Source: an uncultured Sphingosinicella sp.
Lineage (GTDB): Bacteria > Pseudomonadota > Alphaproteobacteria > Sphingomonadales > Sphingomonadaceae
Direction: 5' to 3'
DNA: 15,166 bases
NCBI GenBank assembly: GCA_946886275.1
Contig: CAMPIH010000039.1
Location: forward strand, 1-15,166
Shown piece after piece: positions 1-7,008 of the stretch. The position numbers were made by a program, and so were the translations under genes. Within the stretch, counting starts at the first letter, position 1. Every line of letters begins with the position of its first letter. The notes beneath the pieces were generated by a model. The model was given only the letters and a program-made list of their open reading frames with translations, had not been told where the DNA came from and ran no database searches.

Positions 1-33
1 GTCGCCGCCGAAGTCAGCGCCTGGCTGGGCTAG
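1..33 (+). CDS. 3' end of an unidentified protein-coding gene (partial)
   Basis: The first reading frame gives VAAEVSAWLG followed by TAG, so this is probably the last ten codons of a plus-strand gene whose body lies outside the window. Ten residues are too few to name a family; the ending would suit many soluble enzymes. The stop codon straddles the left boundary of the inverted-repeat element that starts at 32, so the element supplies the last two bases of the TAG. The gene would be convergent with pepN. The alternative is that this frame is open by chance, since only eleven codons are visible. Confidence 0.35.
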   Translation, partial: VAAEVSAWLG

Positions 34-302
34 AGCCTGTCCTGCTCATTTGGAATCGTCGGGACGGAGCCGATTTCAGCCCAGGGCGAGGAGCGAGGAG
101 GAAGCGATGCTGACGCATCGTGACCGACGAGCGACGCTGATCCTGGGCTGAAATCGGCCCGCCGCGAAGCGGTCGCCCGATGAGGCGCGCTGGAGGGCGT
201 CGCTTGCTTGCGCGTAGCCTCAGCTACGCGACTGCGCTGCGCTCCTACCCAGCACACCTCCTCGGGCGATCACGATGCTTCCAAATGAGCAGGACAGGCT
301 CT
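32..302. repeat. 271-bp non-coding element bounded by perfect 24-bp terminal inverted repeats
   Basis: Bases 32-55 and 279-302 are exact reverse complements over 24 bp, reading AGAGCCTGTCC at the left outer edge. After one mismatch the pairing continues to 57-61/273-277. Inside are two further arms. The left arm pairs 69-85 with 142-158 (17 bp, perfect) and encloses a 6-bp hairpin (105-110/115-120). The right arm pairs 173-185 with 257-269 (12 of 13) and encloses an 8-bp hairpin with a CTCA loop (211-218/223-230). The whole could fold as a three-way, cloverleaf-like structure. There is no transposase frame and no obvious target-site duplication. It could be a MITE-like or REP/BIME-like interspersed repeat. 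It also sits between two convergent genes, where it could act as a bidirectional terminator, although there is no T-tract. Confidence 0.75.
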
Positions 303-312
303 GGAGAGGCTT

Positions 313-2901
313 TCAGCCCAGGCTCTTCGACGCCTGCTCGAACACGTCCTTGCTGAGGCCTGGAGTGGCGACGATCCGCTCGAGCTCGGCCCGCATCAGC
401 GCTGCCCTCTTTTCGTCGAAGCGCCGCCAGCGGCCGAGCGGTGGCACGAGCCGAGCCGCGACCTGCGGGTTGATCCGATCGGCGGCGAGCAAGGTGTCGG
501 CGATCAGCCGATAGCCGCGGCCGGATTCGTGGTGGAGGGCGCGCTGGTTCGCGGCAAAGGCGCCGATCAGCGATCGGACGCGGTTCGGATTGGCGAGCGT
601 GAAATCCGGATGGCGGGTGAGCTCGGTGACCCGATCGACCGTGTCGTCGCGGGTCGACAGGGCCTGGATCGTGAACCACTTGTCGAGGACCAGCGGATTG
701 TCGCGCCAGCGATCGTAGAAGGCGGAAAGCGCCCCTTCCCGCTCCGGCGCGTCCGAATTGACGAGCGCGGCGAGCGCGCCTTCGCGAAGGGTCATGTTGT
801 CGGCTTCGTCATACTGGCGGCGCGCCAGCGCCGCTGCGTCCTCTGCCCCCGACGCGATCAGATAGTTGAGCGCCACCGTCCTGAGGCGGCGAGCGCCCTT
901 GGCCGCCGGCGTGAGCTCGAAACGATCGGCGCTGGTCGCCGCATAGGCACCTCGCCAGAGCGGCTCGAGCTCGCGTCCGAGGTCGCGCCGAAGCGCCTCG
1001 CGCGAGCGCCTGATCGCCTCGGGATCGACGATCTGCAGATGGTCGCCGATGAAGGTCTCGCTCGGCAGCATCACGGCTTCGGCGACGAAGGCGGAATCGA
1101 GCGCGTTGTTGGTGAGGGTCCGGCGAACCGCCTCGACGACGGGGCGATGATCGCTTTCCCGGCCGGCGACGGAGGCGAGCAAGGTATCGAGCATCAGCTG
1201 CTGCATCGCCTCGTAACGAGCGAAAGGATCGTCGTCATGGGCCGAAAGGAAGGAAAGGTCGGAGCGGCTTCGATCAGTCTCGACGATGACCGGCGCCGAA
1301 AAGCCGCGGTTGATCGACAGGATCGGCCGCTCGCCCGCGGCGTCGAGGCGAAGCTCCTGTGACTCGGTCTCGAGCATGACGAGCCGCTCCTCGAGCTTCT
1401 CCCCGGATTTTTCGCCGAACAAAGCGAGCCGAAGCGGGATCGGCATCGGCCGCTTGACCGGCTGACCCGGGGTCGGCGGCACCTTCTGGTCGAGCCGGAG
1501 CAGCGCCTGATCGCCGTCGCGGCCGAGCGACGCGGTCACCTTGGGCGTCCCGGCCTGGCCGTACCACAAGCGGAAGCCGGCGAGATCGCGGCCGCTGGCA
1601 TCCTCCATCGCCTTGACGAAATCCTCGCAGGTCACCGCCTGGCCGTCATGGCGATCGAAATAGAGGTCGCAGCCGGCCCTGAACGTCTCCGGGCCGAGCA
1701 AGGTATGGAGCATTCGGATCAGCTCCGCGCCCTTCACGTAGACGGTCGAGGTGTAGAAATTGGCGATCTCGATATAGGAATCCGGCCGAACCGGGTGGGC
1801 GAGCGGCCCGGCATCCTCCGGGAACTGGGCCGCCCTCAATGCCCTGACGTCCTCGATCCGCTTGACCGCCGCCGAGCCCATGTCGGCGGAAAAGCCCTGA
1901 TCGCGGAAGACCGTGAAGCCTTCCTTCAGGCTGAGCTGGAACCAGTCGCGGCAGGTGACCCGGTTGCCCGACCAATTGTGGAAATATTCGTGCGCCACGA
2001 CCGCGGCGATGGCATCGAAATCGGCGTCGGTGGCTGTTTCCGGATCGGCAAGGATGTAGCGCGAATTGAAGATGTTGAGGCCCTTATTCTCCATCGCGCC
2101 GAAGTTGAAATCGGAGACGGCGACGATGTTGAACACGTCGAGATCATATTCGCGGCCATAGACCTTCTCGTCCCAGGCCATCGCCGACTTGAGCGACTCC
2201 ATGGCATGGACGGTGCGCGGCAGATCGGGCTCGCGCACCCAGATGCCGAGCTGCACCTCCTTGCCGGATCGGGTGACGAAAAGATCGCGATTGGCCTTGA
2301 GATCGCCGGCGACCAAAGCGAACAGATAACAGGGCTTGGGAAAGGGATCGTGCCATTCCGCCCAGTGACGTCCGTTGGCCAACTCGCCCGCCGCCACCGG
2401 ATCGCCATTGGCAAGCAGGACCGGATAGAGCCCCTTGTCGGCCGTCATCTTCACCCGGAATCGGCTGAGGACGTCCGGCCGGTCGGGGAAGAAGGTGATC
2501 CGCCGAAAGCCTTCGGCTTCGCACTGGGTGCACAGGATCCCGCCGGATTCGTAGAGCCCCATCAGCCGGCTGTTCGCCCGCGGCGAGATTTCGGTAACGA
2601 TCTCGAGAAGGTGCGCGGGACCGTCCAGCTCGATGAGCAGATCGCCGCCCTCCATGCGCCATTTGGCTTCCCCGCCGTCGACCGTCGCCGAGACCAGGGT
2701 CAGGCCGTCACCGTTCAGCCGGATCGGCGACCCTTCCGCGCCCGCCGTTCGCTCAACCCGAAGCTGGCTTCGAACCCGGGTTCGCTCAGGGCCCAGATCG
2801 AAGTCGAGGCTGATCTCCGGCACCTGCCATTCCGGCGGCCGGTAATCTTCGCGGCGGATGGCGACGGGGGGCGTGATGGCGGCGTTCTGGGCGTCGAGCA
2901 T
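313..2901 (-). CDS. pepN: Aminopeptidase N (M1 family zinc metallopeptidase)
   Basis: A cytoplasmic zinc aminopeptidase that removes N-terminal residues from peptides in protein turnover. The 862-residue product is close to the length of E. coli PepN (870). An N-terminal beta domain (about 1-200) leads into the catalytic domain. That domain carries the exopeptidase motif GAMEN at 268-272 and the zinc site HEYFH at 304-308, with the third ligand Glu at E327 in LKEGFT. The long helical C-terminal domain typical of bacterial PepN follows to the end. The ATG start gives MLDAQNA and has no strong Shine-Dalgarno. A 155-base gap separates it from the divergent lipoprotein gene. Its stop lies 10 bases from the inverted-repeat element, and the last bases plus stop share a 12-mer (311-322) with that element (74-85). 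Identification is firm from both motifs and full-length collinearity. Confidence 0.96.
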   Translation of the reverse strand: MLDAQNAAITPPVAIRREDYRPPEWQVPEISLDFDLGPERTRVRSQLRVERTAGAEGSPIRLNGDGLTLVSATVDGGEAKWRMEGGDLLIELDGPAHLLEIVTEISPRANSRLMGLYESGGILCTQCEAEGFRRITFFPDRPDVLSRFRVKMTADKGLYPVLLANGDPVAAGELANGRHWAEWHDPFPKPCYLFALVAGDLKANRDLFVTRSGKEVQLGIWVREPDLPRTVHAMESLKSAMAWDEKVYGREYDLDVFNIVAVSDFNFGAMENKGLNIFNSRYILADPETATDADFDAIAAVVAHEYFHNWSGNRVTCRDWFQLSLKEGFTVFRDQGFSADMGSAAVKRIEDVRALRAAQFPEDAGPLAHPVRPDSYIEIANFYTSTVYVKGAELIRMLHTLLGPETFRAGCDLYFDRHDGQAVTCEDFVKAMEDASGRDLAGFRLWYGQAGTPKVTASLGRDGDQALLRLDQKVPPTPGQPVKRPMPIPLRLALFGEKSGEKLEERLVMLETESQELRLDAAGERPILSINRGFSAPVIVETDRSRSDLSFLSAHDDDPFARYEAMQQLMLDTLLASVAGRESDHRPVVEAVRRTLTNNALDSAFVAEAVMLPSETFIGDHLQIVDPEAIRRSREALRRDLGRELEPLWRGAYAATSADRFELTPAAKGARRLRTVALNYLIASGAEDAAALARRQYDEADNMTLREGALAALVNSDAPEREGALSAFYDRWRDNPLVLDKWFTIQALSTRDDTVDRVTELTRHPDFTLANPNRVRSLIGAFAANQRALHHESGRGYRLIADTLLAADRINPQVAARLVPPLGRWRRFDEKRAALMRAELERIVATPGLSKDVFEQASKSLG

Positions 2902-3056
2902 GAACGCGGTCTAGGACGGATCGCTCGCACGTGGGAACCGCTTTTGAACGTTTCGGCCCGATTCCGGGCCGTAACGTCCTTCCTCACGCCCATCGACCGG
3001 ACGGCAACCGGCCGTGCCCGCCGGGCGTTGATGAAGTCGAACCGATGAGGTGCGCC
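2902..3056. other. Divergent intergenic region between pepN and the lipoprotein gene
   Basis: This 155-base gap must hold promoters for both flanking genes. I see no convincing -35/-10 pair, operator-like repeat or riboswitch. The only clear signal is GAGG at 3047-3050, six bases before the ATG of the lipoprotein gene. Confidence 0.4.
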
Positions 3057-3446
3057 ATGAACAAGCTCTTGGTTGCGATGGGTGGCTGCCTGCTCGTGGC
3101 GGCCTGCGCCGAAATGGCCGGTGCACCTTCCGCTTCCCGCCTGTCCAGTCGGAGCGACTGCTTCCTCGCCGACAGCGTCAACAGCTTCACGCCGGTCGGC
3201 GATCGCTTCGTCGATGTTCGGATCACTCGCCGAAGCCAGTTCCGGCTCGAGCTTGCCGGCTATTGTCCCGACATCGACTGGTCGCAGCGCATCGCCCTCC
3301 GGACGAGAGGCGGAAGTCGGTGGATCTGCCGTGGGATGGACGCCGAGATCATCGTTCCCGACCGGGCGATCGGCCCTCAGCGCTGCCTCGTCACCGACGT
3401 CCGCCGGCTCAGCATTTCCGAGATCGAGGCACGGCGCCGCCGCTAG
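3057..3446 (+). CDS. Small predicted lipoprotein, DUF6491-like
   Basis: The 129-residue product starts with a short lipoprotein signal peptide: MNKLL, a hydrophobic stretch, and the lipobox VAAC with the lipidated cysteine at residue 17. The mature protein has four more cysteines spread along it (DCF, YCP, ICR, RCL), which could form disulfides in the periplasm. The pattern, with DCF near the N-terminus, a central ACP/YCP-type cysteine and a C-terminal RCxV followed by a basic tail, resembles the DUF6491 lipoproteins that are common in Sphingomonadales and xanthomonads. Their function is unknown. I chose the ATG at 3057 because it has GAGG six bases upstream and begins exactly at the signal peptide; an upstream start at 2931 would bury it. 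The gene converges on the EamA gene with six bases between stops. Confidence 0.8.
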   Translation: MNKLLVAMGGCLLVAACAEMAGAPSASRLSSRSDCFLADSVNSFTPVGDRFVDVRITRRSQFRLELAGYCPDIDWSQRIALRTRGGSRWICRGMDAEIIVPDRAIGPQRCLVTDVRRLSISEIEARRRR

Positions 3447-3452
3447 CGGCGG
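3437..3452. repeat. 16-bp perfect palindrome at the convergent gene ends
   Basis: CCGCCGCTAGCGGCGG is self-complementary and contains the lipoprotein stop TAG (3444-3446). It ends one base before the EamA stop. As RNA it could form a 6-bp GC stem with a 4-base loop from either strand. No U-run follows on either side, so a role as a bidirectional intrinsic terminator is only a possibility. Confidence 0.45.
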
Positions 3453-4379
3453 TCAGTCCGCGGGTGAGGGCGCCCGGGGTGGCCCGGAGCGAAGCGCGAT
3501 CACAAGCCCGGCCAAAGCGAGCACTCCACCGGCCGCCGCCAGGGGCGCCCAGCGATAGCCTTCGAACAGAGTGGAAAATCCCATCGCGATGATCGGAATG
3601 AGGACGCTCGAATAAGCGGCCCGGGCGGGGCCGATCGCCCGAATGATCCGGTAATAGAGGAAGAAGGCAAGCGAGGAAGCGATCACGCTGAGGTAGATCA
3701 GGCCGAGCCAGTAGCCGAGCCGGGTCTCGATCACCGGCGGTCCCGCCACGAACCAGGCGAAGACGGCGTCGATCGCCGCGCCGTAGAGCATCGCCCATCC
3801 GAGCATCACCGAGATCGGCCGCGACCTCACTCCGTTCGAAAGCTGCATGACGTTCGACACCGAGGCGCCGAGCACGGCGGCGACGGTGAGCCCTATCCCG
3901 GTGAGCACGGCGCCGACCGGCACCTCGGCCATCCGCATCTCCTGAACGAAGAGCAGGGCGACTCCGCCGAGGGCGACCGCGGAGCCGAGGACGAAGCGCG
4001 CCGTGATCGGCTGCCCGAAGAAGATCCGCGAGAAGAGCGCGTTCGGAACGATGAGAAGGGCGAAGACGACGGCGACGAGGCCCGAGGTGATATATTGCTC
4101 GGCCGCATAGACGCCGTTGTAGTTGATCGCGAACTGAAGCACCGCCATCACCGCGGCGAGCGCGTGGCCTTCGCGGCCGATCCCGAACCGTGCACCGGCG
4201 ATCCGGGCGAGAAGGAACATCACTGCGCCGGCGATGATGAACCTATAGCTGACCGACCAGACCGGCGGCACCGAGCCGAGCTGGTCCTTGATGACGATCC
4301 AGGTCGAACCCCAGATCAGGGTGATCAGGAGGAACGGGAGCAGGATCTTCGGGTCGCTGAAACCTTTCGTGTCGCTCAC
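3453..4379 (-). CDS. EamA-domain (DMT superfamily) transporter
   Basis: An inner-membrane protein of 308 residues with about ten hydrophobic helices, made of two tandem EamA repeats (roughly residues 10-140 and 155-295). Typical family signatures are LIWGSTWIVIKDQ in the first helix, VWSVSYRFIIAGAV in the second and, near the end, a PARAAYSSVLIPIIAM segment. Members export amino acids and other small metabolites (RhtA, YdcZ and PecM types); the substrate cannot be read from sequence. I chose a GTG start at 4379 whose last two bases form part of the ltaE stop (GTGA). It gives VSDTKGF and places the first helix correctly, whereas a longer frame to 4466 only adds an unlikely Gly/Arg-rich tail inside ltaE. 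The 4-base overlap implies translational coupling with threonine aldolase, so export of threonine, glycine or a related amino acid is a reasonable but unproven guess. Confidence 0.88.
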   Translation of the reverse strand: MSDTKGFSDPKILLPFLLITLIWGSTWIVIKDQLGSVPPVWSVSYRFIIAGAVMFLLARIAGARFGIGREGHALAAVMAVLQFAINYNGVYAAEQYITSGLVAVVFALLIVPNALFSRIFFGQPITARFVLGSAVALGGVALLFVQEMRMAEVPVGAVLTGIGLTVAAVLGASVSNVMQLSNGVRSRPISVMLGWAMLYGAAIDAVFAWFVAGPPVIETRLGYWLGLIYLSVIASSLAFFLYYRIIRAIGPARAAYSSVLIPIIAMGFSTLFEGYRWAPLAAAGGVLALAGLVIALRSGPPRAPSPAD

Positions 4380-5380
4380 AGCGCCGCGATCGCCTTCGCC
4401 AGCGCCTCGACATGGCCCGGGTCGCTGTCCCAGCTCGTCACCAGCCGCGCCTCGCCCGGGCCCCAATCGTAGAAATCGAACCCCTGGCGGCGAAGCTCGG
4501 CGGCCTCGTCCGGCGTCACCCGGATGAACACCTCGTTCGCCTGGACCGGGAGTACGAGCCGGTCGCCGCCGGCCGCTTCGGCGAGCCTTGCCGCCGCCGC
4601 GTTGGCGGAGCGGGCGTTGCGCAGCCAGACGTCGCCTTCGATCATCGCCAGGATCTGGGCGGCGAGATAGCGGCCCTTGGACAGGAGATGGCCGGCCCGC
4701 TTGCGCCGATAATGGGTCGCGGCGGCGAGTTCCGGCCTGAAGAAGATCAGGGCCTCGGCGGAAAGGCCGCCATTCTTGACGAAGCCGAACGACAAAGCGT
4801 CGACCCCCGCCCGCCAGCTAAGGTCGGCCGGGCTGCAGCCCAGGCTCGCCACCGCATTGGCGAAGCGGGCGCCGTCGAGGTGGAAGCCAAGGCCGCGCTC
4901 GCGGCACAACTCGCCGAGGGCGGCGGTCTCCTCGCCGGTGTAGACGAGACCATATTCCGTCGCGTTGGTGATCGACAGCGCCGCCGGTTGCACCTGGTGG
5001 ACGTCGTTGCGGACCGTGGCGAGAAGGTCCGTCACCGCCTGCGGACTCAGCTTCGCGCCCTCGCCTTCTGCGAGCAGCAGCTTGGCGCCATGGGTATAGA
5101 ATTCCGGCGCCCCGCACTCGTCGTTCTGGATGTGCGCGTCGCGGTGGCAGACGATGCTTCCATGCGGCGGACAGAGCGAAGCCAAGGCAAGGCTGTTCGC
5201 TGCGGTTCCGGTCGCGATCCACAGCGCCTCGACCTCTCGTTCGAACAGCTCCGAAAAGGCGCCGTTCAGCCGCTTGCTCAGGGCATCGCCGTCATAGGCG
5301 GTGTCGAGCCGATTGGCCGCGGCGATCGCCGCCATCGCTTCCGGGCACGCAGCCGCCGCATTGTCTGAAAAGAAGCGCAT
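4376..5380 (-). CDS. ltaE: Low-specificity threonine aldolase (PLP-dependent)
   Basis: Cleaves beta-hydroxy amino acids such as threonine and allo-threonine to glycine and an aldehyde. The 334-residue product belongs to the beta-eliminating lyase/threonine aldolase fold (PLP fold type I). Visible landmarks are RFFSDN at the start, RDAH at 80-83 (the His stacks on PLP in this family), DECGAPEF, HLDGARF with the PLP-pyridine Asp at D169 and Arg at R172, and the Schiff-base lysine K202 in SFGFVKNGG. The last matches the TKNG form of Pseudomonas-type enzymes. I chose the ATG at 5380 because homologues begin at MRFFSDN; an in-frame TTG at 5416 would add twelve residues. There is no Shine-Dalgarno before this ATG. 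It is the first gene of the operon with the EamA exporter. Confidence 0.93.
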   Translation of the reverse strand: MRFFSDNAAAACPEAMAAIAAANRLDTAYDGDALSKRLNGAFSELFEREVEALWIATGTAANSLALASLCPPHGSIVCHRDAHIQNDECGAPEFYTHGAKLLLAEGEGAKLSPQAVTDLLATVRNDVHQVQPAALSITNATEYGLVYTGEETAALGELCRERGLGFHLDGARFANAVASLGCSPADLSWRAGVDALSFGFVKNGGLSAEALIFFRPELAAATHYRRKRAGHLLSKGRYLAAQILAMIEGDVWLRNARSANAAAARLAEAAGGDRLVLPVQANEVFIRVTPDEAAELRRQGFDFYDWGPGEARLVTSWDSDPGHVEALAKAIAAL

Positions 5381-5463
5381 GACTGGGCCATTGGGAGCGG
5401 TGGCACGGCCCGTCAACCGCCTTGCCGGACGATCGCCGACGCGGCGACAATTCGCCCGCGCCG

Positions 5464-5493
5464 TTTACGAAATCTTGGTCATCGGCCGATAGG
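5464..5493 (+). promoter_or_regulatory. Candidate promoter for the PilZ gene pair
   Basis: TTTACG (5464-5469) matches four of six -35 consensus bases. It is followed after 18 bases by GATAGG (5488-5493), which matches three of six -10 bases. The leader would be about 20 bases long and would contain the ribosome binding site GGAG near 5508. The match is weak and is offered only as a candidate. Confidence 0.25.
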
Positions 5494-5520
5494 GTAGCAG
5501 CGGATCCGGGAGAAAAGAGA

Positions 5521-5952
5521 ATGGGTGTCGAGAATTTCGTGAATTCGACCGTCAGCGGCAAGCGCTCGGCGAAGCGAGCGCGCGTCCTGCTCGCAGCGAA
5601 AATCGGCACCCCGTCCGGCGACGTCGACGCCCGGCTGCGCGATCTGTCGCGCAAGGGCGCTCTCGTCGAATGCAGCGAAGAGCTGGCGGTCGGCACTGAG
5701 GTGACGTTCAAGCGCGGATCGACGAGCGTCCCAGCCCGAGTCGCCTGGATCGGCAGCCAGCGCATCGGCCTGGAATTCCTGGCGATGATCGACGAGCAGG
5801 AGCTGTTCGTTCAGCTGAAGCCCGCGCGCGCCGTGCGGCCGAAGAGCTTCCGCCGTCCCCGTCTCAACGAGGACCAGTCCGAGCGGGATCTCAAGCTGGC
5901 GGAAGCGTGGGGCGTGACCGTCGGTCTCCACATCAGCAGCCGGAACTTCTGA
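5521..5952 (+). CDS. PilZ-domain protein (first of a tandem pair)
   Basis: A small cytoplasmic protein of 143 residues that is essentially one PilZ domain (about residues 12-105) with a basic, Pro/Arg-containing tail. PilZ domains bind cyclic di-GMP through RxxxR and (D/N)xSxxG. Both are intact: R15-SAK-R19 and D41-L-S43-RK-G46. A third feature is the beta-strand RVAWIGSQRIGLEF, typical of the barrel end. A free-standing domain usually acts as an adaptor that alters a partner protein when c-di-GMP rises; the partner is not evident here. The ATG at 5521 has GGAGAAA seven bases upstream, and the longer frame to 5422 adds no conserved sequence. The second PilZ gene starts 7 bases after the stop, so the two are probably co-transcribed. 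ltaE is divergent. Confidence 0.88.
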   Translation: MGVENFVNSTVSGKRSAKRARVLLAAKIGTPSGDVDARLRDLSRKGALVECSEELAVGTEVTFKRGSTSVPARVAWIGSQRIGLEFLAMIDEQELFVQLKPARAVRPKSFRRPRLNEDQSERDLKLAEAWGVTVGLHISSRNF

Positions 5953-5959
5953 GGCGAGC

Positions 5960-6358
5960 ATGGTCATGCTCCCGGGCGCCGGGCCGGAATGGATCGGTCA
6001 GGGGGGGCTCTGTGTCGGAGGGGAGCTGTCCACCAGCCCCGACATGGCGACGACGGTGGCCGCGCCGACGGTCGCCCGAGCGTCGGAACGCGTCCCCGTC
6101 GAGATGGACGCCACCCTTCGCCGGCGAAGCGCATCGGGAGTCTCGGTCGACATATTGGACCTCTCCACCAGCGGCTTCAGGGTCGCCAGCCACCTCGGTC
6201 TGGTCAAGGGCGACGACGTCTGGCTCCGGCTCCCCGGTCTCGAGCCAAGCCATGCCCAGGTCGTCTGGACGTCCGGCTACATGATGGGCTGCCGATTCGT
6301 CCGGCCGCTCCACCCCGCCGTTCTCGAAATGGTCGTCGCCAAGGCGAAAACGCGCTGA
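5960..6358 (+). CDS. PilZ-domain protein (second of a tandem pair)
   Basis: A 132-residue protein with a Gly/Ser/Thr-rich N-terminal stretch (about 1-35) followed by one PilZ domain. The c-di-GMP motifs are intact as R40-ASE-R44 and D67-L-S69-TS-G72, and the beta-strand VVWTSGYMMGCRFVRPL closes the barrel. It differs clearly from the upstream PilZ protein, so the pair looks like an old duplication or independent recruitment rather than a recent tandem copy. The ATG at 5960 (with a second ATG two codons on) has GAGG at 5951-5954 overlapping the previous stop, which suggests translational coupling. A later ATG at 6044 would give a protein that is almost only the domain and cannot be excluded. 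A c-di-GMP effector role is inferred from the family; the target is unknown. Confidence 0.86.
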   Translation: MVMLPGAGPEWIGQGGLCVGGELSTSPDMATTVAAPTVARASERVPVEMDATLRRRSASGVSVDILDLSTSGFRVASHLGLVKGDDVWLRLPGLEPSHAQVVWTSGYMMGCRFVRPLHPAVLEMVVAKAKTR

Positions 6359-6444
6359 AATCATTCATTTCGGCGACGGAGCGACGAGATTCGGATTTCC
6401 CTTTTGCCTATGGTACGAGACCTGAGTCGAGGGGAGGCGACCAA

Positions 6445-6612
6445 ATGGAATCCGACCAGCGTTACTATAGTCGCAGAGCCGCCGAGGAGCAGCGCCGAGC
6501 GCGCCATGCCCTCACTGCCGAAGCCCGCGAGCGCCATCACGAATTGGCCAGCCTCTTCGCCCGCAAGGCCAAACAGCCGGAGAAGGAAGAACGGCAGCTG
6601 GCCAACGGCTGA
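6445..6612 (+). CDS. 55-residue charged hypothetical protein
   Basis: A very small protein that begins MESDQRYYSRRAAEEQRRA and is rich in Arg, Glu, Ala and Lys. It is predicted to be almost wholly helical and amphipathic, with no membrane segment or signal peptide. Start choice is well supported: GGGGAGG at 6431-6437 lies seven bases before the ATG. The pattern YYxRRAAEE, then an ExRxxHxELAxxFAR segment, resembles short conserved proteins of unknown function seen in sphingomonads, but I cannot attach a family name. It lies 86 bases downstream of the second PilZ gene on the same strand and is convergent with the tRNA gene. Confidence 0.72.
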   Translation: MESDQRYYSRRAAEEQRRARHALTAEARERHHELASLFARKAKQPEKEERQLANG

Positions 6613-6666
6613 CTGGGTCGGCCGACTCCGTCGTCGCGGAGGGGGCGTCATCGTCCGGAGAAGCGG

Positions 6667-6741
<75 letters not shown>

Positions 6742-6766
6742 ACGTCGCTTTGTCCGGGGACGCGGC

Positions 6767-6796
6767 GCTATGGCCGCGCAGCCGACATGTTGTCAA
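6767..6796 (-). promoter_or_regulatory. Probable promoter of tRNA-Thr
   Basis: On the minus strand a perfect -35 box TTGACA (6796-6791) is followed after 18 bases by CATAGC (6772-6767), which keeps the central ATA of the -10 consensus. Transcription would start about 20 bases before the mature 5' end at 6741, a normal distance for a tRNA precursor leader. The perfect -35, orientation and spacing support it. The -10 half is weak. Confidence 0.6.
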
Positions 6797-6839
6797 GGCG
6801 GGTTGCCGCAACCCCGCAAGCCCCTTAATTTCGGCCGAA

Positions 6840-6992
6840 ATGGCACAATCCAAGGATCAACGCGCGAAACGGCTCGCCGAGGCGCTTCGGGAGAACCTGC
6901 GCCGCCGCAAGGCCCAGGCGCGCGCGGCCGCGACGCAGTCACCCCAGCCTCGGGCAGCCCCGGCGAACGGCGATTGCGAGGACCGGAGCTGA
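6840..6992 (+). CDS. 50-residue basic hypothetical protein
   Basis: Starts MAQSKDQRAKRLAEALRENL and continues with a run of Arg/Lys, then an Ala/Pro-rich, probably disordered C-terminus. The N-terminal 30 residues should form one strongly basic helix. It resembles the short proteins of the form RAxKLxxALRxNLxRRKxQAR that are widespread in alphaproteobacteria and have no known function; nucleic-acid contact is imaginable but unproven. No Shine-Dalgarno is visible before the ATG, so it may be leaderless or weakly translated. A longer frame reading through the tRNA (from 6666) is an artefact. The gene ends 16 bases from the convergent aminopeptidase P gene. Confidence 0.65.
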   Translation: MAQSKDQRAKRLAEALRENLRRRKAQARAAATQSPQPRAAPANGDCEDRS

Positions 6993-7008
6993 ATCCCGGC
7001 ACGCGCCG

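Noticed and set aside
30..257. 75-codon minus-strand frame in the left gap, starting from a GTG
   Set aside because: It lies wholly inside the inverted-repeat element, reads through its hairpins, is Ser/Arg/Ala-rich with no domain, and ends in the terminal repeat. Best explained as element DNA that happens to be open.
1648..3048. 466-codon plus-strand frame opposite pepN
   Set aside because: Antisense shadow; pepN carries GAMEN and HExxH motifs and is collinear with its family.
4380..4466. N-terminal extension of the EamA transporter to 4466
   Set aside because: It would lie deep inside ltaE and add a Gly/Arg-rich tail before the first membrane helix. The GTGA overlap start at 4379 fits much better.
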